From JACOTV01 sp964579395 (GTDB taxonomy: Bacteria > Patescibacteriota > Microgenomatia > UBA1406 > GWC2-37-13): 64,000 bases of DNA. The notes under the pieces are model-generated. The model did no database searches. It saw nothing but the letters and a program-made list of their open reading frames with translations, and was not told where the DNA came from. How positions within the stretch are numbered: position 1 is the first letter of the stretch; the number at the start of each line of letters is the position of its first letter. Of this stretch, positions 33,310-41,509 are shown piece after piece. The position numbers and the translations under genes are program-made. The stretch spans positions 1 to 64,000 of the forward strand of contig CAZOFT010000004.1 in NCBI GenBank assembly GCA_964579395.1. The letters are read 5' to 3'.

Positions 33310-34875
33310 ATGAACGTCACCACACAATCACCAATGCGGCTGATAGTTGGGGTAGGAATCGTCGTTGTGATTGCTCTTATATATGTGGTCAGGTCACCAT
33401 GGCTAACACAACTTACCCAGAAGTTCGGCGCCACACCACCCGCACAATCTCAAGCCACTAAAACGGTCCGACTGAATGATGGTGACACCTACACACTTCG
33501 GGTTCGCGAAGTTACCCACACAGTCGGCGACCAGTCATTTCGTATGTTGGCCTACAACGACAGTATTCCCGGCCCCGCAATCCGCGTCAAACAGGGCTCC
33601 TCCATCACTCTTACTCTCAAAAACGATTCGCGATATGAAACTCTGCTGCACAGCCATGGTCTTCGGTTGCAAAATAAATCCGACGGTACACACCTGACTC
33701 AAAACCCCATACAGCCAGGTGAGTCATACACATACACCCTTACATTTCCTGATCCCGGAATCTATTGGTATCATCCGCATGTTCGCGAAGATCTGCAGCA
33801 GGACTTGGGACTGTATGGAGCAGTCGTAGTCGAGCCAAAAAACGCTGATTACTGGGAACCTGCAGCACATGAAGAAGTTTTATTTGTCGATGATGTGCTT
33901 ATTGAAAATGGCACAATACCAAAATCCAAAGAACACGCGACACATACTATGATGGGTACCTATGGCAATACTATGCTCACCAACGGAAATACTCAGGCAA
34001 CGCTGAGTGCCACAACCGGGTCCGTGTGGCGATACTACATTGTTAATAGCGCCAATGCCCGACCGTTTCGCCTCACCATCGATGGAGCACGTATCAAATA
34101 TGTCGGCTCTGATGGCGGTGCTGCAGAACGTGAAATTATGACAGATAGCGTCATTTTAGGACCCAGTGAGCGTGCTATTATAGATGTGGTATACGACACT
34201 CCCGGCACATACACCCTTGCCAACAATACTCCTGTAGGCGTCACTCCACTTGCCACAATCAGCGTCACCAAAGGACCTACCGATCAAGCCGCACTTGATC
34301 GTTACAATCAACCAACTGACAACCCCTATGCGATCCGCAGCATAGATCCATATCGTGAAGAGTTTCAAAGACAGCCTGATAAATCTATAGCGTTTTCCTT
34401 ACAAATGAAAGGAATGGGCGGAATGGGCGGACACATGATGATGCATGGCTCATCATCAGAGGGAATCGAATGGGAGGATGGTATGAGCATGATGAACGAA
34501 AATACTACCCCCGAAACGATGCGTTGGATCATCACAGATACTGAAACAAAAAAAGAAAATATGGAGATTGATTGGCGTTTCAAAACAGGCGATCTTGTTG
34601 CTATACGCATGACAAACAGTAATGCATCAGTGCATCCTATGCAGCACCCAATACATTTTCATGGGAATCGTTTCCTGATAACAAAAATCAACGATGAACC
34701 GAATACCAACCTTGTGTGGAAGGATACTGCATTGGTGCCCGCGGGTACAACTATGGATATATTGCTTGAAGTAAGTAATCCGGGAAATTGGATGGCACAC
34801 TGTCATATTGCTGAACACCTGGAAGCAGGTATGATGATGCACTACAGGGTAGATGGGTCATCCACTGTTGAGTGA
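33310..34875 (+). CDS. Multicopper oxidase, CueO-like
   Basis: A 521-residue exported oxidase. After an N-terminal anchor (LIVGVGIVVVIALIYVV) come three cupredoxin domains with copper ligands in LLHSHGL, YWYHPHVRED, HPMQHPIHFHG and WMAHCHIAEHLEAGM. The HCH and Met supply the type 1 site. A Met/His-rich insert with GMGGMGGHMMMHG lies near residue 375, as in CueO, which oxidises Cu(I). It may detoxify copper or oxidise iron or organic electron donors with O2. Confidence 0.93.
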   Translation: MNVTTQSPMRLIVGVGIVVVIALIYVVRSPWLTQLTQKFGATPPAQSQATKTVRLNDGDTYTLRVREVTHTVGDQSFRMLAYNDSIPGPAIRVKQGSSITLTLKNDSRYETLLHSHGLRLQNKSDGTHLTQNPIQPGESYTYTLTFPDPGIYWYHPHVREDLQQDLGLYGAVVVEPKNADYWEPAAHEEVLFVDDVLIENGTIPKSKEHATHTMMGTYGNTMLTNGNTQATLSATTGSVWRYYIVNSANARPFRLTIDGARIKYVGSDGGAAEREIMTDSVILGPSERAIIDVVYDTPGTYTLANNTPVGVTPLATISVTKGPTDQAALDRYNQPTDNPYAIRSIDPYREEFQRQPDKSIAFSLQMKGMGGMGGHMMMHGSSSEGIEWEDGMSMMNENTTPETMRWIITDTETKKENMEIDWRFKTGDLVAIRMTNSNASVHPMQHPIHFHGNRFLITKINDEPNTNLVWKDTALVPAGTTMDILLEVSNPGNWMAHCHIAEHLEAGMMMHYRVDGSSTVE

Positions 34876-34918
34876 TTGCTTCGCATCCGCACAAGCAGTA
34901 TTTCATCCGATTATTTAC

Positions 34919-34924
34919 TATAAT
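34919..34924 (+). promoter_or_regulatory. -10 element, flavodoxin gene
   Basis: TATAAT ends 6 bases before the ATG at 34931. Confidence 0.65.
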
Positions 34925-34930
34925 TGGACT

Positions 34931-35404
34931 ATGAAAATGCTCATCGTGTACGGCACTTACTCTGGCGGCACACAAATTGCTGCTGAAATTATCGCTGATG
35001 CACTGCAAAAACAAGGTGTTGATGCCGATATCAAAGACGTGCATAAAACCTCACCTGAGGACTTTGCCCCCTATTCACACATCATTTTTGGCTCAAACTC
35101 CTGGTATGAGGAACGTGAAGAAGGCAACATGAACTCAGGCTATCATAAACTCAAAAAACTCATGACCCCAGACACGCTCAAAGACAAAGTGTGTTTCGTG
35201 TACGGGCTGGGCGATGCCAATATGTACACCTCAACATTTACCAAATCAGTTGAACATCTGGCGGGATTTATTACAGACTTTGGCGGCACACAAAAACTGG
35301 AACCGCTTCGTGTGAATCGATTCTACTTTGAGCGTGACGAAAACGAGCAGAAGATTGCTGATTGGGCAACAACAGTGGCAGGAGAGATTACTTCGCAGCA
35401 GTAG
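34931..35404 (+). CDS. Flavodoxin-domain protein
   Basis: A 157-residue FMN-binding electron carrier. The phosphate loop is MLIVYGTYSGGTQIAAEI, followed by IIFGSNSWYEERE and CFVYGLGDANMYTSTF, the second and third flavin-contact loops. It may shuttle electrons to a partner not in the window. Its end overlaps the convergent gene by 17 bases. Confidence 0.87.
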   Translation: MKMLIVYGTYSGGTQIAAEIIADALQKQGVDADIKDVHKTSPEDFAPYSHIIFGSNSWYEEREEGNMNSGYHKLKKLMTPDTLKDKVCFVYGLGDANMYTSTFTKSVEHLAGFITDFGGTQKLEPLRVNRFYFERDENEQKIADWATTVAGEITSQQ

Positions 35405-35972
35405 GCGATGGAGTGGTGCTTGGCGATGAATCAGTCTGCCCTACCTGAAAACTGCGACGCAACTGCACTACGTCATCAGACTGACTGGACTTCACTTTCA
35501 CATCAACCGTATGACTTCCTGATTGCAGGTTATAGAGACAAACCGTATTCTTTGAATAATCAGTCCAACTTCCGCTATCTACCCGATACGAATACACCAA
35601 AGGACAAATGCTGTCATCATCTGAAGCAATATCAAAACAGACGGGATTCGTGGACACTACCTCATCCTGACGAGGCGAAGCGATACGCACTTGCCCAACA
35701 TCCTTTGTACAAGAAGCATTACTTGAGCCTGATGAAGAATCGTTTCCAGTATTTTGGTAAATCACTTGTGGCGGCTGAGTAATCACCCGGTCCTTCTCGG
35801 TAACGACAACCGCAGGGGTAGGGGTTGTTGTTTTTGCTGAATTACCCCGCAAACTGTTTGTATTAAGCAGGATGACCGTAATAAGCACGGGAATAGACAG
35901 CATGGCGCCAACCAATTCAAAATACTGTTTCTTTGAAGGTAACCCTTGAATGACTTTTCTCACTCTGCTCAT
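35388..35972 (-). CDS. Membrane-anchored protein with Ig-like extracytoplasmic domain
   Basis: A 194-residue protein: short basic N-terminus (MSRVRKVIQGLPSKKQYFE), one transmembrane helix, a Thr/Ser/Asn-rich linker, and a beta-rich domain with four cysteines (ASCTKDVGQVRIASPRQDEV, VCFDIASDDDSICPLVYSY, TVCLYNLQSGSHTVDVKVKS). This looks like a disulfide-bonded Ig-like or Big-type fold. Function unknown. The Cys pairs would depend on the oxidising system suggested by VKOR. Confidence 0.7.
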   Translation of the reverse strand: MSRVRKVIQGLPSKKQYFELVGAMLSIPVLITVILLNTNSLRGNSAKTTTPTPAVVVTEKDRVITQPPQVIYQNTGNDSSSGSSNASCTKDVGQVRIASPRQDEVVSTNPVCFDIASDDDSICPLVYSYRVDSGSWTDYSKNTVCLYNLQSGSHTVDVKVKSSQSDDVVQLRRSFQVGQTDSSPSTTPSPTAAK

Positions 35973-35977
35973 GGCTA

Positions 35978-35983
35978 TTTATA
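35978..35983 (-). promoter_or_regulatory. Weak -10 element, Ig-like gene
   Basis: TATAAA on the minus strand ends 5 bases before the ATG at 35972. Confidence 0.35.
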
Positions 35984-36028
35984 CTGATTGTGAATGCCTA
36001 ACTAACCTTGGCAAATGCAGAATTTCAT

Positions 36029-36034
36029 TATACC
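36029..36034 (+). promoter_or_regulatory. -10 element, PAP2 gene
   Basis: TATACC ends 9 bases before the ATG at 36044. Confidence 0.35.
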
Positions 36035-36043
36035 ATATAAGGC

Positions 36044-36739
36044 ATGTCTATTTCTGTCAAACATCTTCTACTGATCCTTGCGGTAGGTTTCGGACTGGCA
36101 TTTTTGCTTTTTACCAATTTGGTACGAAAAGATGTATTTCTGACCCAAGATCCTCTGGCAGGTATTGATTTTGACCTTACGGTAAAGCTTCAAAACAATG
36201 TTCCTGTGCGACTTGACCCCCTTCTCAAACTGACCACCAATATCGCTTCTGTGACTATGTTTTCCGTCATTCTCGTGGGCGCCCTTGCACTGCTGTATCG
36301 AAACATCTCTGCGATCATCATCCTTTTCAGCTATTTTGGCGGCCAGGCACTGGAGTATGTGTTGAAAAATCTCCTCAGACAGCCAGGACCTCCGTTTCAG
36401 TTTCAACGCATCCATACTGATGTCGCATTTGACAAAGATTATCAGATTGTTGGGTATTCCTACCCATCAGGACACAGCTTCCGTACGGCGTTTTTTGCTG
36501 TTGTCATAACCGCGCTGGTTGCACGCAAATACGGTTGGACTTCACCTATCACTATCCTTACTGCATTGGCTACATGTGGGTTTGCACTTGTGGTTGATGT
36601 TGCAAAAGTTGTGCATGGCGGTCACTGGACTAGCGATATCATCGGCGGTGTATTACTTGCCGTATGTTGTGCTTCTGCCACACTCTTATTTGTGTCATTT
36701 CCCCATAAAAAAAGGCCTCACACAACAGATACTGCGTAA
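36044..36739 (+). CDS. PAP2-family membrane phosphatase
   Basis: A 231-residue membrane protein with about six helices. The three catalytic motifs of the PAP2/HPO family are visible: KNLLRQPGPP, YSYPSGHSFRTAFF, and VHGGHWTSDIIGG. Such enzymes dephosphorylate undecaprenyl pyrophosphate or phosphatidic acid, so a lipid-carrier recycling role in wall synthesis is likely. A hairpin that covers the stop codon probably ends the transcript. Confidence 0.88.
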   Translation: MSISVKHLLLILAVGFGLAFLLFTNLVRKDVFLTQDPLAGIDFDLTVKLQNNVPVRLDPLLKLTTNIASVTMFSVILVGALALLYRNISAIIILFSYFGGQALEYVLKNLLRQPGPPFQFQRIHTDVAFDKDYQIVGYSYPSGHSFRTAFFAVVITALVARKYGWTSPITILTALATCGFALVVDVAKVVHGGHWTSDIIGGVLLAVCCASATLLFVSFPHKKRPHTTDTA

Positions 36740-36749
36740 GACCTTTTTT
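36708..36749. terminator. Bidirectional terminator between PAP2 and mscL
   Basis: An A-run followed by GGCCTCAC pairs with GTAAGACC followed by a T-run, with two mismatches and a 14-base loop. It overlaps the PAP2 stop codon and lies before the convergent mscL end, so it can serve both strands. Confidence 0.6.
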
Positions 36750-36760
36750 ATTGGTTTCGA

Positions 36761-37081
36761 TTATGACTTTTTCTTGTCTGCTCGATCAAAGCCAAGACCA
36801 TGCACGACATAATACACAACTGCAGCAATGACAATAAAGTCCAGTGATGCAGATACTAAGTGTCCCCACATGATAGCTGCTTTTGTGCCGGGGATGACAA
36901 ATTGCATCTTTGCCAAGCCTTCGGTGCTTCCGAGAAGAATGCCGACAATCGGGTTCACTAAGTCATCGATAATAGCGGTGACAAACTTACTCACTGCACC
37001 ACCCAAAATCAAACCGACAGCCAATCCGACGACTCCCTGCTCGCGAACGAAGCTCATAAATCCTTCTAATGGTTTACTCAT
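36761..37081 (-). CDS. mscL: Large-conductance mechanosensitive channel
   Basis: Emergency valve that opens under membrane tension in osmotic downshock. The 106-residue protein has the N-terminal amphipathic helix MSKPLEGFMSFVREQGVVGL, the pore helix GLAVGLILGGAVSKFVTAII, a periplasmic loop, TM2 (FIVIAAVVYYVVHGL) and a basic C-terminus. It is somewhat shorter than the usual 130-140 residues. It follows transaldolase by 30 bases and, unlike most genes here, has a good Shine-Dalgarno sequence. Confidence 0.94.
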   Translation of the reverse strand: MSKPLEGFMSFVREQGVVGLAVGLILGGAVSKFVTAIIDDLVNPIVGILLGSTEGLAKMQFVIPGTKAAIMWGHLVSASLDFIVIAAVVYYVVHGLGFDRADKKKS

Positions 37082-37087
37082 GTCAAA

Positions 37088-37094
37088 TCACCTC
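37088..37094 (-). promoter_or_regulatory. Shine-Dalgarno sequence of mscL
   Basis: GAGGTGA on the minus strand, 6 bases before the mscL ATG. It is the only strong ribosome-binding site I found in the window, and it belongs to an operon-internal gene. Confidence 0.75.
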
Positions 37095-37111
37095 GCTCTC
37101 CCAACATCAAT

Positions 37112-38005
37112 TTATCGTTTGATAATTGTATTCCAATCACTGGCAAACTGTTCCAAACCGGCTTCTGTAAGGGGGTTATCCAAAATCATATCGCGCCAAC
37201 TGGTTGACAAGTCGATCTCCTGATATGAAATCTCCTGCAGATCAGCAAATGCATCGGCGGGCACTTCAGTTGGAATCGTCATCCCTGCCTCTTTCCATTC
37301 CTTCAACACTGAAAGCGGCACAGTAACCATATCTACTTTCATCGCAATCATGATAAGCAAGTGGGCCAAGCTCCGTACAGAAGCCGCAAGAATCCCAACG
37401 TGATGATCTGAGTCTGCATACATTTTTTGAATATTTCGAATCAAGTCAATCCCCCGCTTTCCCTTATCATCCAGTCGTCCGATAAAAGGAGATACAAATA
37501 CATCCCGATATCCGGAGAGCGTTTCAATGCGCGGGCCGGATTGGGCGCGATCTGTCGCACTGTAGATTGCTGCCGCCTGCTCTTGCGTAAAACAAAGCGT
37601 AAGGTTCAGGCGCATTCGCTCATTGGACAGTGTGTCTGCCGCCTCCAAACCCTGATGGGTAGTGGGGAGTTTTATGTGGGCATTCGGCACCCAAAAGTAC
37701 ATCTCACGTGCTTGGGTGATCATATAGTCACTTGATGTGCTCATATCAGCATATACCTCGATCGAGATAGATTTGCCAGGGAGAAGCTGACCGATCTCTT
37801 TTATCTTTTCTTTATAAAAAGAAAGCAAGTCTTCACGGCGAATCTTACCATCCACCAGATGCGACGCCAGATCCGGATGCTTAACCAAAAGCGATGGATT
37901 GGTAGTTTGCCCATCGAGAAAGCCGATAGTCTCAAGAGCTGCTTTGGTGTCTTGCGGATTTGCACTGTCAAGAAAGATTTTTGTGGTCAGCTCTTGTGGT
38001 CTCAT
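37112..38005 (-). CDS. tal: Transaldolase
   Basis: Transfers a three-carbon unit between sugar phosphates in the non-oxidative pentose phosphate path. The 297-residue barrel has KIFLDSANPQDTK, GQTTNPSLL, the Schiff-base Lys in AHIKLPTTHQGLEAA, and LNLTLCFTQEQAAAIY. The start at 38005 is set by TATAAT 6 bases upstream; an in-frame ATG at 38020 lies on the promoter. It is followed by mscL in one unit. Confidence 0.9.
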   Translation of the reverse strand: MRPQELTTKIFLDSANPQDTKAALETIGFLDGQTTNPSLLVKHPDLASHLVDGKIRREDLLSFYKEKIKEIGQLLPGKSISIEVYADMSTSSDYMITQAREMYFWVPNAHIKLPTTHQGLEAADTLSNERMRLNLTLCFTQEQAAAIYSATDRAQSGPRIETLSGYRDVFVSPFIGRLDDKGKRGIDLIRNIQKMYADSDHHVGILAASVRSLAHLLIMIAMKVDMVTVPLSVLKEWKEAGMTIPTEVPADAFADLQEISYQEIDLSTSWRDMILDNPLTEAGLEQFASDWNTIIKR

Positions 38006-38011
38006 GGCTCT

Positions 38012-38017
38012 ATTATA
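38012..38017 (-). promoter_or_regulatory. -10 element, tal-mscL unit
   Basis: TATAAT on the minus strand ends 6 bases before the tal ATG. Confidence 0.65.
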
Positions 38018-38075
38018 CACCTCGGATCAGGATATCAATGCAGAAGAAAATAGTGTGTGGAGACGGCAAAAACGG

Positions 38076-38081
38076 TATACT
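38076..38081 (+). promoter_or_regulatory. -10 element, msrB
   Basis: TATACT ends 9 bases before the ATG at 38091. Confidence 0.5.
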
Positions 38082-38090
38082 GTATACACT

Positions 38091-38465
38091 ATGACCTTTG
38101 ACACATCACACCTGAGCGACAAACAAAAACACATTCTCATGGAGGGCGGCACCGAAGCGCCTTTTACCGGCGAATACGTAGACAACCATGAGGAGGGCAT
38201 GTATGAATGTGCCTGGTGCCATACACCACTTTTTTCTTCAGGCACCAAATTTGAATCAGGCTCCGGCTGGCCGTCCTTTTGGGAGGCGGTTGATCCGGCA
38301 AAAGTGCAACTGCTGGATGATGACTCGCTAGGTATGCATCGGATTGAAGTGCAATGTGCAACCTGCGGCGGACATTTGGGCCATGTATTTGAAGACGGAC
38401 CGACAGATAAGACAGGGAAGCGCTTTTGTATCAATTCATGCGCACTTAATTTTAAAAAAAAGTAA
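38091..38465 (+). CDS. msrB: Peptide methionine-R-sulfoxide reductase
   Basis: Repairs methionine-R-sulfoxide in proteins. The 124-residue protein has two zinc-binding CxxC pairs (YECAWCHTPL and VQCATCGGHLGHVFEDGP), GSGWPSFW, and the catalytic Cys in KRFCINSCALNFKKK. A further Cys three residues later is an unusual extra. It lacks a signal peptide. It lies just before the DCC-LMF gene, but that gene seems to have its own promoter. Confidence 0.95.
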   Translation: MTFDTSHLSDKQKHILMEGGTEAPFTGEYVDNHEEGMYECAWCHTPLFSSGTKFESGSGWPSFWEAVDPAKVQLLDDDSLGMHRIEVQCATCGGHLGHVFEDGPTDKTGKRFCINSCALNFKKK

Positions 38466-38550
38466 AAAATTAGACTTGTGTTCTACCCAAAACGTGTGGA
38501 ATAATGAAAAGCACCTAAGTAATTTGTCATAAGTTTTTTAAAGTCAGTCA

Positions 38551-40362
38551 ATGTCAGAACGTCACTCAAAACCTGTTGTAGCATATGATGGCACCTGTGC
38601 ATTTTGCCGCGCCGTAGTAAACTCCTGGAAAAACAGCACAGGTTCAAAGGTCGAATATGACGACAGACTCACCGAGCAAGCAAAGCACGTGGCTGTTGCA
38701 CTCCCGGACGGAGAGGTCGTGACTGACGCAAAAGGAGTATATACCATATTGAGCTATTCCGGTTTTTGGTCATGGCTTCTGCCTCTATATAACAACTTTA
38801 AGCCGTTTGCCGCGCTGAGCAACGCAGGATATCGATTCCTTTCAAAGCGCAGAAAAAACATTCTTTCTCCTCTCACCAAATTCATCTACGGAAACAAAAT
38901 TGAGCAAATTACCTACTCCAAATCTCATGCGCTATTTTATCGCCTGTTGGGACTCGTCTATTTTATTGCCTTTTTGTCTGTGGGCATGCAGATTGTCGGA
39001 CTCGTTGGAAAAAATGGCATTCTTCCGATCGGCGAATACCAAAACTTTCTCGTTGGAGAGCTTGGAAAAGCTGCCTGGTGGCAAGCACCGATGGTATTTT
39101 GGCTGGGAAATGCCGATTGGTTTTTAAAGGCAGTTGCCTTTTTTGGTGCACTCGTGAGTGTGCCGCTGATGCTTGGATTTGTAAGTCCGCTTATCATGGT
39201 TATTTTGTGGGCCAGCTATCTCTCACTTACCAATGCCGGACAATTGTTCATGGCATATCAATGGGATGCGCTGTTGCTTGAGGTAGGATTCTTGGCCATT
39301 TTCTTTACGCGCAACAACAAATACTTCCGCACGCTTTTTATCTTTTTACTATTCCGATTTATTCTCTCATCAGGAATCGTCAAGCTACTCAGCGGCGATG
39401 TTGCATGGCGTGATTTAACAGCACTTAACTATCACTTTTTCACTCAACCGCTTCCTACTCCACTCGCATGGTATGCACAGCAACTTCCGGAAAGCGTCAA
39501 ACGATTTATGGCGGGCGGCATGTTTGTAATAGAGTTTGGCGCACCTCTACTGATGTTGTTTCCGCGAAGACCACGAATCATCGCAGCCTACAGCATCATC
39601 TTTTTACAGGTTATGATTGCAGCATTCGGCAACTACACGTTCTTTAATTTGCTGACCACTGCGATTGCAGTACTTTTGCTTGACGACCAACACCTGGCTC
39701 GCCTGCCAAAGGCAATCGGCCTTAAAGACGTGTGTCTGATTAAAAAAACACCGAAACTATTTAGAGAGCCGCAGCGTTATTTCACCAATGCATTTGTGCT
39801 TATATTGGCCATGCTGGGGATACTTCGTCTTACTCAGTTTGTCCCACCGGTTCAACAAAAGCTCGACATGCTCGTTGTTACAGGCAACGCCCTTGCACCG
39901 CTTCGTGTTACCAGCTCATACGGACTCTTTGCCGTCATGACAAAAACACGACCTGAAGTCGTAATTGAAGGATCAGCCGATGGAAAGAATTGGGAAACCT
40001 ATGAATTTAAATACAAACCTCAGGCACTTGATGAGACACCAAAATGGGTTCAACCTTATATGCCACGACTTGATTGGCAGATGTGGTTTGTTGGCCTTGA
40101 TGGTGAAGCATTGGTAAACCTGGAAGGCTATCAGCCGACTCCTCAGCTGGTAACGCCATTTTTACTGCAGCTGGGTCAAAAGCTCTTGATGGACAAGCCT
40201 GATGTAAAAGCTCTTATGACACATACACCTGCCCAAAAGCCGAAGTATCTCAGAGCCACCGTCTACACCTATCGCTTCAGTAGCGCGCAAGAGCGTGAAG
40301 AAACAGGCAACTGGTGGGTACGCAAAAAACTGGCCATCTACCTACCGCAAGTTACTCTCTGA
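38551..40362 (+). CDS. DCC thiol-oxidoreductase/lipase maturation factor fusion
   Basis: A 603-residue protein. Residues 9-110 are a DCC (DUF393) domain with YDGTCAFCRAVVNSW, a thioredoxin-like CxxC. From about 125 it is a polytopic membrane protein of the lipase maturation factor family, marked by FMAYQWDALLLEVGFLAIFF and IVKLLSGDVAWRDLTALNYH. The soluble C-terminal domain (SADGKNWETYEFKYKP, then PRLDWQMWFVGL) also matches that family. In vertebrates LMF1 helps lipases fold; the bacterial role is unknown. A promoter-like TTGTGT/AATAAT pair lies near 38475-38505. Confidence 0.88.
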   Translation: MSERHSKPVVAYDGTCAFCRAVVNSWKNSTGSKVEYDDRLTEQAKHVAVALPDGEVVTDAKGVYTILSYSGFWSWLLPLYNNFKPFAALSNAGYRFLSKRRKNILSPLTKFIYGNKIEQITYSKSHALFYRLLGLVYFIAFLSVGMQIVGLVGKNGILPIGEYQNFLVGELGKAAWWQAPMVFWLGNADWFLKAVAFFGALVSVPLMLGFVSPLIMVILWASYLSLTNAGQLFMAYQWDALLLEVGFLAIFFTRNNKYFRTLFIFLLFRFILSSGIVKLLSGDVAWRDLTALNYHFFTQPLPTPLAWYAQQLPESVKRFMAGGMFVIEFGAPLLMLFPRRPRIIAAYSIIFLQVMIAAFGNYTFFNLLTTAIAVLLLDDQHLARLPKAIGLKDVCLIKKTPKLFREPQRYFTNAFVLILAMLGILRLTQFVPPVQQKLDMLVVTGNALAPLRVTSSYGLFAVMTKTRPEVVIEGSADGKNWETYEFKYKPQALDETPKWVQPYMPRLDWQMWFVGLDGEALVNLEGYQPTPQLVTPFLLQLGQKLLMDKPDVKALMTHTPAQKPKYLRATVYTYRFSSAQEREETGNWWVRKKLAIYLPQVTL

Positions 40363-40457
40363 CGCAGAGACACAGATACCCTCATGCATGTTGCTTTGTA
40401 GCGCATTCAAACACCTGACGTGAAGACTGGTATGAAGACTGGGCGCAAGAAGACGAA
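40363..40457. other. Short gap without a recognised gene
   Basis: Ninety-five bases between convergent genes. It holds a GAAGACTGG repeat about 12 bases apart (near 40422 and 40434) but no terminator hairpin or open frame that I would call. Confidence 0.5.
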
Positions 40458-41459
40458 TTAGCGACTGATCGTATTGATGGGCTCACCTGCATCAAACGCA
40501 TGAAGATTTTCAGACGTTACATCAATGATGTTTTTTAATGCTTCATTACTATTAAAGGCATTGTGCGGTGTCACAATCACGTTTGGGTGACGCACCAAAA
40601 GATGATCCAACAGAAGCGTCTTATAGTCGTATCCGCTCGGGCGAAGACCTGAAAGTACTGACAACTCCTCCATAAGCTGCTCTTCCTGCTCAAATACGTC
40701 AAGTCCCGCTCCCCCCAAATGATTTGACTCAATCGCATGAAAGAGCGCCTGCGTATCCACAATACCACCTCGCGCAGTATTTATGAGAAACGCACCTTTT
40801 TTCATGGTTGCACAAGATTTTGCGTTGATCAGATGGTGGGTTTTTTCACTATATGGTACGTGTAGTGTTACGATGTCTGCGGCTTTCAGAGCATCGTCAA
40901 ATGAGGTGTGTTTTATATTTAAGCTTGCCGAAAAGGCCTCATTGCGCATACTTGAGGAGGTAACAATCTTCATCCCAAATCCATGAGCAATACGCGCCAC
41001 TTCTGATCCGATCTTTCCCAGGCCGATTATGGCAATCGTCTTTCCGAACAGATCAAATCCGCGTATATCATCATGATCAAAGTCAAACTTTTTTGCTTGT
41101 TCAATCGCTGCATGCATACGCCGACTCAGCGTCAGAATGAGCGCAAAGGTATGTTCGGCAACGGTATGCGTGCCGTATTCAGGCACATTGCAGACGAGTA
41201 TGTCTCGCTTCGCGCATGCCCCTACATCGATATGATCATATCCAGTTGAGCGGGTAGTTATAATTTTTGCTGCCTTTAAATGCGCTATTACCTCCTCTGT
41301 TACATCAGAATAGATAAACGTCGATATGTGCGTGGCGTGTGGGTAATGTGAAGCATTTTCTGCCGTAAGCGGCCCATCCACAAGCTGCGCTTTTGGAAAT
41401 GCCTGCAAAATATGGGGGCGCTCCCATTCGGAAACCTCAAAAAATACGTGTGAATACAT
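40458..41459 (-). CDS. D-isomer 2-hydroxyacid dehydrogenase, D-lactate dehydrogenase-like
   Basis: Likely reduces pyruvate to D-lactate, reoxidising NADH from GAPDH. The 333-residue protein has the coenzyme motif IAIIGLGKIGSEVARIAHGF, INTARGGIVDTQALF, and the catalytic His in VTPHNAFNSNEAL. Arg and Glu of the site are expected in TTRSTGYDHID and FEQEEQ. The start at 41459 is preferred since CACAAT ends 7 bases upstream. 3-phosphoglycerate dehydrogenase is an alternative, but LDH-like features fit better. Confidence 0.85.
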   Translation of the reverse strand: MYSHVFFEVSEWERPHILQAFPKAQLVDGPLTAENASHYPHATHISTFIYSDVTEEVIAHLKAAKIITTRSTGYDHIDVGACAKRDILVCNVPEYGTHTVAEHTFALILTLSRRMHAAIEQAKKFDFDHDDIRGFDLFGKTIAIIGLGKIGSEVARIAHGFGMKIVTSSSMRNEAFSASLNIKHTSFDDALKAADIVTLHVPYSEKTHHLINAKSCATMKKGAFLINTARGGIVDTQALFHAIESNHLGGAGLDVFEQEEQLMEELSVLSGLRPSGYDYKTLLLDHLLVRHPNVIVTPHNAFNSNEALKNIIDVTSENLHAFDAGEPINTISR

Positions 41460-41466
41460 GGCTTTT

Positions 41467-41472
41467 ATTGTG
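41467..41472 (-). promoter_or_regulatory. -10 element, D-LDH-like gene
   Basis: CACAAT on the minus strand ends 7 bases before the ATG at 41459. Confidence 0.4.
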
Positions 41473-41509
41473 TGGGATTTGGAGTGAATTGTCAATGAAG
41501 CAAACTACA

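Noticed and set aside
40422..40445. GAAGACTGG direct repeat in the gap before the D-LDH-like gene
   Set aside because: Only two copies, not at a promoter position of either convergent gene; probably chance or decayed coding sequence.
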